From Hufsiella ginkgonis (lineage in GTDB: Bacteria > Bacteroidota > Bacteroidia > Sphingobacteriales > Sphingobacteriaceae), in assembly GCF_009834915.1 (NCBI RefSeq), contig NZ_WVHS01000004.1, positions 372,001-436,000 on the forward strand: a stretch of 64,000 nt of DNA, written 5' to 3'. Positions 52,322 to 60,708 of this stretch are shown here, piece after piece. Below the pieces are notes generated by a model, which ran no database searches, was not told where the DNA came from, and was given only the letters and a program-made list of their open reading frames with translations. Each line of letters opens with the position of its first letter. Position 1 is the first letter of the stretch. The translations under genes were made by a program, and so were the position numbers.

Positions 52322-53608
52322 ATGAACCAGCCGAGCACCCCCGTCAACCCCGTACGCCGCATACTCACCGCAAGCCTCATCGGCACCACCATCGAGTTTT
52401 TCGACTTCTATATTTACGCCACGGCGGCGGTACTGGTATTTCCGAAGTTGTTTTTCCCGGCGGGCGACCCGGCTTCGGCTACGCTGGAATCGCTGGCCAC
52501 GTTTGCGCTGGCGTTTTTTGCACGGCCGTTGGGTGCGGCATTGTTCGGGCATTTCGGCGACCGCAAAGGACGTAAAGCTACGCTCGTTGCGGCGCTCATG
52601 ACTATGGGACCGTCTACCGTGGCGATCGGGTTATTGCCCGGTTATACCACTATAGGCATCGCCGCGCCGATCTTGCTGGCTTTATTCCGTTTCGGACAGG
52701 GCCTTGGCCTGGGCGGCGAATGGGGAGGTGCCGTATTGCTCGCTACCGAGAACGCACCCGCCCATAAAAAGGCGTGGTATGGCATGTTCCCGCAATTAGG
52801 GGCGCCTATCGGTTTCCTGTTGTCTAGCGGCACATTCTTTATCCTGAGCAAAACGATGAACGAAAGCGATTTTATCAGCTACGGCTGGCGCATCCCGTTT
52901 ATCGCCAGCGCGCTGCTGGTTTGGGTGGGCTTGTATGTGCGGCTGAATATCTCCGAAACGCCGGAGTTCACGAAAGTGGTAAACAACAAAGAGCGTTCGA
53001 AAGTGCCGGTTGCCGATGTATTCATGAAGCATACCAGGGCGATCAGCCTGGGTACGCTGTCGACCGTAACCACCTTCCTGTTGTTTTACCTGATGACGGT
53101 ATTTACCTTGAGCTGGGGGACTTCGGCGCTGCATTACCCGAAAAGCGATTTCCTGGTGGTGCAAATGATCTCAATGCTTTTCTTCGGGTTGGGCATCCCG
53201 TTATCGGCGCTGCTGGCCGACCGCTATGGACGAACCAGGATGCTGGTAGCGGCCAGTGCATGCATCATGGTGTTCGGGTTGTTTTTTGCGCCGTTATTTA
53301 CCGGGGGAAGCCTGGCCATGACGGGTGTATTCCTGTCGCTGGGTATGTTCCTGATGGGACTTACCTATGGCCCGATCGGTACGGCGCTGGCCGGCATCTT
53401 CCCGGCATCGGTAAGGTATACCGGCGCATCGCTGGCATTTACGCTTGCAGGGATCCTGGGAGCATCGCTCACGCCGTATCTGGCCACTACGCTGGCGAAA
53501 AATTACGGGCTTGCCTATGTGGGGTATTATCTTGCGGGAGCGGCTTTGCTTACCTTACTGGCATTGCTGGGAGCGGGCAAAATGATGAAGGAATCACCTA
53601 ATACTTAG
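52322..53608 (+). CDS. MFS transporter, metabolite:H+ symporter (MHS) type
   Basis: Twelve membrane helices in 428 residues. The N-terminal IGTTIEFFDFYIYATAAVLV is typical of the ProP/KgtP/ShiA group, and GHFGDRKGRKATLVA is the loop 2-3 signature; LADRYGRTRML is its second-half copy. RFGQGLGLGGEWGGAVLLA is the conserved helix 4-5 region. Members import organic acids, shikimate or betaines with protons. No metabolic gene next to it gives the substrate. Confidence 0.9.
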   Translation: MNQPSTPVNPVRRILTASLIGTTIEFFDFYIYATAAVLVFPKLFFPAGDPASATLESLATFALAFFARPLGAALFGHFGDRKGRKATLVAALMTMGPSTVAIGLLPGYTTIGIAAPILLALFRFGQGLGLGGEWGGAVLLATENAPAHKKAWYGMFPQLGAPIGFLLSSGTFFILSKTMNESDFISYGWRIPFIASALLVWVGLYVRLNISETPEFTKVVNNKERSKVPVADVFMKHTRAISLGTLSTVTTFLLFYLMTVFTLSWGTSALHYPKSDFLVVQMISMLFFGLGIPLSALLADRYGRTRMLVAASACIMVFGLFFAPLFTGGSLAMTGVFLSLGMFLMGLTYGPIGTALAGIFPASVRYTGASLAFTLAGILGASLTPYLATTLAKNYGLAYVGYYLAGAALLTLLALLGAGKMMKESPNT

Positions 53609-53610
53609 CT

Positions 53611-53834
53611 ATCGTCCGCATTACCGGCATTGCTGCCGACCGGGCAAGCATCTATGACCAGGTGCTCAGCATACAGACCTTAGAATTATACAAGGGACAA
53701 AAAGCGACCACTTTAAAAGCGATACCGGCACTCCATACTTCATGTTCTTCAGCGTAATAAAAGGCGACTGGCTTATTTTCGGAAGCAGGCAAACCGACGG
53801 AAATCTTTCACTTGCCTTTAATTGTCACTATTAG
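53611..53834 (+). pseudogene. Frameshifted remnant of an unidentified protein
   Basis: One frame reads IVRITGIAADRASIYDQVLS then IQTLELYKGQKATTLKAI; a one-base shift around the TTTAAAA near 53715 gives KSDTGTPYFMFFSVIKGDWL then IFGSRQTDGNLSLAFNCHY and TAG at 53832. Both halves look like real protein and join naturally, so this is the 3' end of a gene broken by a frameshift and without a start. It begins two bases after the MFS stop. The family is not recognised. Confidence 0.5.
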
Positions 53835-53864
53835 AAATTATATTAATTTTTAATTAATATACAT

Positions 53865-53872
53865 TATCTTTG
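53865..53872 (+). promoter_or_regulatory. -7 box three bases from the Rpn-like start
   Basis: TATCTTTG (exact TAnnTTTG) with the ATG at 53876, in a very AT-rich stretch. It implies a leaderless transcript or a different upstream start site. Confidence 0.4.
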
Positions 53873-53875
53873 TGT

Positions 53876-54781
53876 ATGGCAATCCATCATAGGGATATTC
53901 TTTGGAAAGGCATCTTAGAAGACCTCTTCGATGATTTCCTGCGCTTCTTTTACCCGGATGCGGATGAGTTGTTCGATATGCGACAAGGCTTCGGCTTTAT
54001 GGATAAGGAAATCGCGGAGTTATCTCCGGGAACGGGTTTAAAACACCCGCTGTTCGTGGATAAGCTGGTGAAGGTGTTCACGCGTAGCGGAGCAGAGGAA
54101 TGGATCCTGGTGCATGTTGAAGTACAAGGTTATGCAGATCACCATTTTGCCAGCCGGATGTTCACGTATTTTTACCGCATCCGCGATCGGTATGGGAAAG
54201 AGGTGACCGCCATCGCGATCTTCACGGACGAACATGACTGGTACGAGCCCGACTGTTATACCAGCACCTTCCTGGATACCGTGGTCACCTACCGGTTTAA
54301 AACGTACAAGGTGAAGCACCAGGACCAGGCGGCGCTGGAGAAAAGCGACAACCCGTTTGCTGTGGTGATCATTGCGGTACTGGTAGCGATGCAGCGCGGG
54401 AAGCAAACGCCGGATGACCTGCTGAGAATGACAACGGGACTGGTGCGGATGTTGTTCCGGAAGGGATTTCCGAAACAAAAGATCGATCAGTTACTTGATT
54501 TTATTAAAAAGTACGTTCATTATGGCAAACCAGAGGAGTTTGCTAAATTTGATACGGCAACCGAGACGATCAACAAACAAATTAAGAGCATGGGAATCAA
54601 GGAATTAATTATTTGGATGGAGCGGGAAGAAGCGACGGAGCTAGCTAACAATTCGAGAGACAAATCTTTTGTTACCAATCTATTAGCCGGAACGGATTTT
54701 CCCGTGGAAAAAGTAGCCACGCTGGCTAATGTTACTATCGATTTCGTGATTGAAATACAGAAGGAACTTTCTGCAAAATAG
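53876..54781 (+). CDS. Rpn-family / PD-(D/E)XK nuclease-like protein
   Basis: Resembles the RpnA-type recombination-promoting nucleases and related transposase-like proteins. The core region EEWILVHVEVQGYADHHFAS, RMFTYFYRIRDRYGKEVTAI has the ExQ active-site pair of PD-(D/E)XK folds, with DKEIAEL possibly supplying the acidic residue before it. FDTATETINKQIKSMGIKEL and a tail of FVTNLLAGTDFPVEKVATLA follow. 301 residues from the ATG at 53876 (a TTG two codons up is less likely). No inverted repeats or target duplications surround it. Confidence 0.75.
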   Translation: MAIHHRDILWKGILEDLFDDFLRFFYPDADELFDMRQGFGFMDKEIAELSPGTGLKHPLFVDKLVKVFTRSGAEEWILVHVEVQGYADHHFASRMFTYFYRIRDRYGKEVTAIAIFTDEHDWYEPDCYTSTFLDTVVTYRFKTYKVKHQDQAALEKSDNPFAVVIIAVLVAMQRGKQTPDDLLRMTTGLVRMLFRKGFPKQKIDQLLDFIKKYVHYGKPEEFAKFDTATETINKQIKSMGIKELIIWMEREEATELANNSRDKSFVTNLLAGTDFPVEKVATLANVTIDFVIEIQKELSAK

Positions 54782-54798
54782 TGAATCCGCAACCTCCC

Positions 54799-55788
<990 letters not shown>

Positions 55789-55853
55789 AGTTCGAATAGT
55801 TGTTTCAGAACAAAGTTCGGGAGAACAGCCGGCAAGGAGCCGGACAAAACAGA

Positions 55854-56714
55854 TTAATGCCCTGACAAATCCTGGGAAAAACCGGCAATCGTTTTACCGG
55901 TCACTTTTTTGAATAAACGGGAGAAATATTCCGGGTCGTTAAAGCCCAGTTCAAAAGCCAGCTCCTTAATGGAGGTGCTCTCTGCATAATAAAGGCGGCG
56001 TCTCGCTTCGAGAATAAGCCGGTTGGTAATAAACTCTTTAGGCGAAAGCCCGGAATAGCGCTTTACGATGTGGTAGAGGCTATTGGTGTTAAGCGCCAAT
56101 TCGGCCGCGATACCGGTAATAGGCGGATGATCGGTCAGGTTATTTTCTACGAAGACTTTGAAATCGATGTATTTGGAGAGTTTACCGCAGGCGGGATGCT
56201 CATCTGCGCTAAAATAAGCGGAGTTTATCTCCGTCAGCAAGCTGTTGAGGTGTGCCAGGATCAATTCCGGGTCTGTGTTCATAACGCTTAACAATCCGAT
56301 CAATATTTCGAATATGGACTTTAGCCTGGCTGCAGCGGGCGTGGTGAACCTAATCTTTTGCGTATTTAACGGGTTTACGAGAAAAGGATATTGTTTGGGC
56401 AGCAGCGAAAGACAGCGCTCGTCGAACCCTATTTTAAAATAGTCGGACCCCTGTTTTGTGGCCGGCAGTTGGTGCACCTGGTGCGGCAACACGAAAAGCA
56501 GCTCATGGCTGCCAATATCGAATTGTTCCAGGTCTACGCCATGGCGGATGCTGCCTTCCAGCATAAAAAGAAAAAAGTAGTAGGACTTACGGTGCGTTAA
56601 ATCATAGCCTGCGGCTGATTCGGCCGAAAGTTGACCGAACGCGGGAGAAATGATCCGGATGGGCAATTTTGCGTTCTGCTTTAAATTGTCGGGAAACTGC
56701 GCTTTGTTTTTCAC
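55854..56714 (-). CDS. AraC-family transcriptional regulator
   Basis: N-terminal cupin-like ligand domain (about 1-165) and C-terminal double helix-turn-helix (about 190-285): [60 protein letters not shown] and [11 protein letters not shown], the AraC signature. 286 residues. It precedes the aldo/keto reductase gene on the same strand and probably controls it. It contains no sign of a membrane segment. Confidence 0.88.
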   Translation of the reverse strand: MKNKAQFPDNLKQNAKLPIRIISPAFGQLSAESAAGYDLTHRKSYYFFLFMLEGSIRHGVDLEQFDIGSHELLFVLPHQVHQLPATKQGSDYFKIGFDERCLSLLPKQYPFLVNPLNTQKIRFTTPAAARLKSIFEILIGLLSVMNTDPELILAHLNSLLTEINSAYFSADEHPACGKLSKYIDFKVFVENNLTDHPPITGIAAELALNTNSLYHIVKRYSGLSPKEFITNRLILEARRRLYYAESTSIKELAFELGFNDPEYFSRLFKKVTGKTIAGFSQDLSGH

Positions 56715-56913
56715 TGTATGAAGGTAACCAAACGGCGGTTAACCTCCATAGTATTAAACCGGTCGCCGGATAAATCTGTTAAATTAATTGTGATTATGAC
56801 GTTTTATTGAAACGGATGCAACGTACTATTCGTTTTTTAAAAGTATCATAAAAGTTACACCAATCTTTTCTTATCACTTTTTATTTAATAACTATGCACT
56901 ACACGTTGTCACA

Positions 56914-57057
56914 ATGAAACCTCACCTTATCACACACATCCAGCAATCTTCGCCCGTATCCGGAGACTATCCGGTAGCCATTGCCATGATCGTAGGCAAT
57001 GCGCTCATTATTGGAGTATGTTCACTCGTTGCGTTCGGGCTTATCGAGCTTTTGTAG
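56914..57057 (+). CDS. 47-residue single-pass membrane peptide
   Basis: MKPHLITHIQQSSPVSGDYP, then VAIAMIVGNALIIGVCSLVA and FGLIELL: about 20 polar residues and one membrane helix. ATG at 56914, TAG at 57055-57057. A strong hairpin terminator starts 30 bp later, so a short transcript is likely. No homologue is recognised; the evidence is the hydrophobic helix, the start and the terminator. Confidence 0.5.
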   Translation: MKPHLITHIQQSSPVSGDYPVAIAMIVGNALIIGVCSLVAFGLIELL

Positions 57058-57087
57058 CCGTCCGCCAGCAGGTGAAAACAAACAGCC

Positions 57088-57145
57088 AACCACAAAGCGC
57101 TTCAAAACTTTAACAAAACCTGGTTTTGAAACGCTTTGTGGTTTT
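57088..57145 (+). terminator. Long-stem terminator after the 47-residue membrane peptide gene
   Basis: Arms at 57088-57108 and 57123-57143 pair over 21 bases with one G-T mismatch (AACCACAAAGCG / CGCTTTGTGGTT), loop of 14, then TT. T-run is short, but the stem is the longest in the window outside the repeat family. Confidence 0.65.
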
Positions 57146-57364
57146 ACAGTATAAACAGGTTATCTTATCTCCCCGGGGAGATGGTGCAAAAGCGGGGGAA
57201 GATTAGCTCCAGATAGTTACGGGGTTGTTGCGTAATCATAAACCGAAAGGTGAGTGTGTGCGGCAAGTAACTTGAATTTTGCGTAACCACCCATGGCATG
57301 TGATCTCCTCACCGTTAAATGTTAATTTTAAACCGTCCGTAGTTTAGCACGTTAACATACCATT
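57146..57364. other. Upstream region of pta, nothing firm seen
   Basis: Contains CTCCCCGGGGAGA, a short palindrome at 57171-57183, and TAGTTTAG at about 57340, a poor -7 box. Presumably holds the pta-ackA promoter. No gene. Confidence 0.35.
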
Positions 57365-59467
57365 ATGAGCAAAACCATCTTTGTAACAAGCACCGAACCA
57401 TACAGCGGAAAAGCCATCGTAGCCATTGGCCTGGTAAATATGTTGCTGGGAAAGGCCCGTAAGATCGGGTTCTTTAAACCGGTGATCACGCAGCGCGAAG
57501 GCAGGGATGCCCACATCGACACGATCCTGAGTCATTTCGAGCTTCCCGTGGCCTACGAGGACTCATTTGCCTATACCGGCAACGACGTACTGCAGCACAT
57601 GGATAAAGGCAATACCGGCGAGATCCTCGATACCATCATCCGGAAATATAAAAACCTGGAAGAACAGTACGATTTCATCGTGGCCGAAGGCACCGACTAT
57701 GCAGGCGAAGGTGTAGCGTTCGAGTTTGAGCTGAATGCACAAATAGCCAAGAACCTGCTGGCGCCGGTGATCGTAGTGGTGTCGGGCGAAAATAAAAGCA
57801 CGGCACAGGTGGTAAACGGCGCAATTACGGCCATTCGCAACTTCAGCGAGCGCGAAGTACAGGTGCTGGGCATCGTAGCTAATAAAGTAAGTCCCGGGCA
57901 GGTTAAAGAGGTGAAGGAATTATTGGCGAACCAGGTCTCGCCAGATATTGTACAAGCGGTGGTACCCTGGGACAAAAGCCTGCAGAATCCTTCCATGCGG
58001 GAGGTGCACGAGAAGCTCGGCGGACGATTGCTTTTTGGCACAGACCAGCTTAATAACCGGGTGGATCATTTCGTGACCGGCGCCATGCAGGTGCCAAATT
58101 TCCTGAACTACCTGAAAGACAATGTACTGATCGTTACCCCCGGCGACCGCGGCGATATCATCATCAGCGCTTTACAAGCGAACCTGTCTAAAAATTACCC
58201 GAAGGTGGCGGGGATCGTCCTCACCGCGGGGTACCAGCCCGACGAGCCGATCATCCGGCTGATCGATGGCCTGGAAACGGTATTCCCGATCATCACGGTA
58301 GATAACGGCACCTTCGAAACATCGAATAAGGTAGGCGCTATCCGTTCCAAAATCAACGCGGGCGATATGCAGAAGATCCAGCTGGCGGTCGAAACCTTTA
58401 ACCGGAATGTAGACATCGCGGAGCTCGACAAACGCATCATCACTTACCAGGCATCGGGAATGACGCCGCGCATGTTCCAATACCAGATCACCAGCTGGGC
58501 GAAAAGCCGGAAGAAACATATCGTACTGCCCGAAGGCTACGACGAGCGGATCCTAAAGGCCTCTGCCCGCCTCATCAGCCAGGACATTGTCGACCTCACT
58601 ATTCTGGGCGACCGCGAAAAGATCGCGGGTATCCTTTCGCGTGCCAACATTTCCCTCGACCTTGACAAGGTGACGGTGATCGACCCGGCATATTCCGATC
58701 GTTACGAAGAGTATGTGAATACGCTGTACGAACTGCGAAAGAACAAGAACGTGAACCTGGAAATGGCGCGCGACATGATGACGGATGTTTCCTATTTCGG
58801 TACCATGATGGTATACAAGGGACATGCGGACGGGATGGTTTCAGGCGCCGTACACACTACGCAGCATACCATCAGGCCGGCGCTCCAATTCGTAAAAACG
58901 AAGCCAGGCATCTCCGTGGTGTCGTCCGTATTCTTTATGTGCCTGCCCGATCGCGTCTCGGTATTCGGCGATTGCGCAGTGAACCCGAACCCTACCGCCG
59001 AACAACTCGCCGAAATCGCCATCTCTTCCGCAGAGAGCAGCCAGCGTTTCGGCATCGAACCGCGGGTGGCCATGCTCTCCTATTCTTCCGGCACTTCCGG
59101 CGAAGGCGAAGAGGTAGAAAAGGTACGCCGTGCCACCGAAATCGTGAAAAGTAAACGTCCCGGGTTAAAAGTGGAAGGCCCGATCCAATACGATGCCGCA
59201 GTGGACCCGGTAGTAGGCTCGAGCAAAATGCCGGGCTCGGAGGTGGCCGGGCAGGCAAGCGTGCTCATCTTCCCTGACCTGAATACCGGTAACAACACCT
59301 ACAAAGCCGTACAGCGCGAAACCGGCGCACTGGCTATCGGCCCGATGCTGCAGGGATTAAACAAACCGGTGAACGACCTTAGCCGCGGATGTACAGTAGA
59401 CGATGTGTTTAATACCGTGATCATCACCGCTATTCAATGCCAGGATTCGGCAGAAGCTGCCCCTTAA
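57365..59467 (+). CDS. pta: Phosphate acetyltransferase (long form)
   Basis: Converts acetyl-CoA and phosphate to acetyl-phosphate and CoA. 700 residues in three parts: a BioD-like P-loop NTPase-fold domain (TIFVTSTEPYSGKAIVAIGL), a DRTGG domain (about 225-340, TPGDRGDIIISAL), and the catalytic PTA domain from about 375 (KKHIVLPEGYDERILKASAR, SYSSGTSGEGEEVEKV, GPIQYDAAVDPVVG). This is the long type that can be regulated by NADH and pyruvate in enteric bacteria. ackA follows 33 bp later. Confidence 0.95.
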   Translation: MSKTIFVTSTEPYSGKAIVAIGLVNMLLGKARKIGFFKPVITQREGRDAHIDTILSHFELPVAYEDSFAYTGNDVLQHMDKGNTGEILDTIIRKYKNLEEQYDFIVAEGTDYAGEGVAFEFELNAQIAKNLLAPVIVVVSGENKSTAQVVNGAITAIRNFSEREVQVLGIVANKVSPGQVKEVKELLANQVSPDIVQAVVPWDKSLQNPSMREVHEKLGGRLLFGTDQLNNRVDHFVTGAMQVPNFLNYLKDNVLIVTPGDRGDIIISALQANLSKNYPKVAGIVLTAGYQPDEPIIRLIDGLETVFPIITVDNGTFETSNKVGAIRSKINAGDMQKIQLAVETFNRNVDIAELDKRIITYQASGMTPRMFQYQITSWAKSRKKHIVLPEGYDERILKASARLISQDIVDLTILGDREKIAGILSRANISLDLDKVTVIDPAYSDRYEEYVNTLYELRKNKNVNLEMARDMMTDVSYFGTMMVYKGHADGMVSGAVHTTQHTIRPALQFVKTKPGISVVSSVFFMCLPDRVSVFGDCAVNPNPTAEQLAEIAISSAESSQRFGIEPRVAMLSYSSGTSGEGEEVEKVRRATEIVKSKRPGLKVEGPIQYDAAVDPVVGSSKMPGSEVAGQASVLIFPDLNTGNNTYKAVQRETGALAIGPMLQGLNKPVNDLSRGCTVDDVFNTVIITAIQCQDSAEAAP

Positions 59468-59500
59468 TTCAAACCTTGCTCCTATTCAAAACTTGTGCCC

Positions 59501-60697
59501 ATGAATATCTTCGTTGTTAATTCCGGAAGCAGCTCTATCAAATACCAGGTCTTTAAAATGCCTGCCACAGAACCGGTGTGCAGTGGTCTTGTCGATCGCA
59601 TCGGCCTGGAGGGATCAACCATCTCCTATAAAACCAATGTAAACGGTACCGGGCAATCGGTCAGCAACACGCTCGACATCCCCGACCACGAGGCCGGGCT
59701 GGAACTGGTATCTCAATTATTAACCCACCGGGATACCGGCGTGATCAGCAACCCGGATGAGATACAGGTGGTGGGTCACCGGGTGGTGCACGGCGGAGAA
59801 TATTTTAAGACCACTACACGCATCACACCCGATCTTAAACAGCAGCTGAAGAGTACCTTTCACCTGGCGCCGCTGCACAATCCCCCGGCCTACAGCGGGA
59901 TCGAAGTGGCGGAAAAGATCTTTAAAAAAGCGGCGCAGGTGGCGGTTTTTGATACGGCCTTCTTCCAGTCGCTGCCACCGAAAGCCTACCGGTATGCCAT
60001 CCCGAACAACTTTTACAATGAGCACAACATCCGGGTGTACGGGTTCCACGGTACCAGTCACCGGTACGTTTCCGCCCTGGCGGCCGAATACCTGCAGAAG
60101 CCGTCGGGCAAACTGATCACGCTGCACCTCGGTAACGGATGCAGCATGAGCGCGGTAAAAAACGGGCAGGCCGTGGATACCACGATGGGATTCGGCCCCC
60201 TCGAAGGCCTCATTATGGGTACCCGCTCAGGAGCCATCGATCCTACCGTTATCTTCTACCTGGTTGATCAGCTTGGGTACGATATCCACCAGGTGAGTAA
60301 CCTCCTGAACAAGCGCAGCGGTATGCTGGGCCTCACAGGATATAGCGATATGCGCGATGTGACCCGCGCCATGCAGGAAGGCAATGCCGAAGCGGCACTT
60401 GCTTATGACCTGTATGCGTACCGCATTAAAAAGTACATCGGTTCTTACGCCGCCGTGCTGAACGGGCTCGATGCGGTCATCTTTACGGCCGGGGTAGGTG
60501 AGAACGACGCCCTGATCCGGAAATTGGTCTGCGCCGACCTGGATTACCTGGGGATCCAATTGGATGAAGAGAAAAACGGCTCCCGGGAAAAAGGGATCCG
60601 GGAAATCAATACCGCCGCCTCGGGCGTAAAGATCCTGGTGGTGCCTACGAATGAGGAGCTGGAGATCGCGAAGCAGTGTTATGAGCTTCAGAAATAG
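59501..60697 (+). CDS. ackA: Acetate kinase
   Basis: Makes acetate and ATP from acetyl-phosphate. NSGSSSIKYQVF is the ATP-binding start, GHRVVHGGEYF and FDTAFFQSLPP bind substrate, FHGTSHRYVS and LHLGNGCSMSAVKNG are ASKHA phosphate loops, TRSGAIDPTV and FTAGVGENDALIR close the site. The ATG at 59501 is used rather than a GTG two codons up; 398 residues. It forms the overflow and acetyl-phosphate module with pta. Its 3' end meets the convergent regulator gene with an 11-bp gap. Confidence 0.95.
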   Translation: MNIFVVNSGSSSIKYQVFKMPATEPVCSGLVDRIGLEGSTISYKTNVNGTGQSVSNTLDIPDHEAGLELVSQLLTHRDTGVISNPDEIQVVGHRVVHGGEYFKTTTRITPDLKQQLKSTFHLAPLHNPPAYSGIEVAEKIFKKAAQVAVFDTAFFQSLPPKAYRYAIPNNFYNEHNIRVYGFHGTSHRYVSALAAEYLQKPSGKLITLHLGNGCSMSAVKNGQAVDTTMGFGPLEGLIMGTRSGAIDPTVIFYLVDQLGYDIHQVSNLLNKRSGMLGLTGYSDMRDVTRAMQEGNAEAALAYDLYAYRIKKYIGSYAAVLNGLDAVIFTAGVGENDALIRKLVCADLDYLGIQLDEEKNGSREKGIREINTAASGVKILVVPTNEELEIAKQCYELQK

Positions 60698-60708
60698 ATC
60701 GGTCGTTC

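Noticed and set aside
53876-54781. Insertion sequence
   Set aside because: The Rpn-like protein is transposase-related, but no terminal inverted repeats or target duplication were seen around it.
50387-54781. Complete restriction-modification or BREX island
   Set aside because: Only a methyltransferase and a distant Rpn-like protein; the genes between are a transporter and a remnant, and no BREX, helicase or restriction subunit is present.
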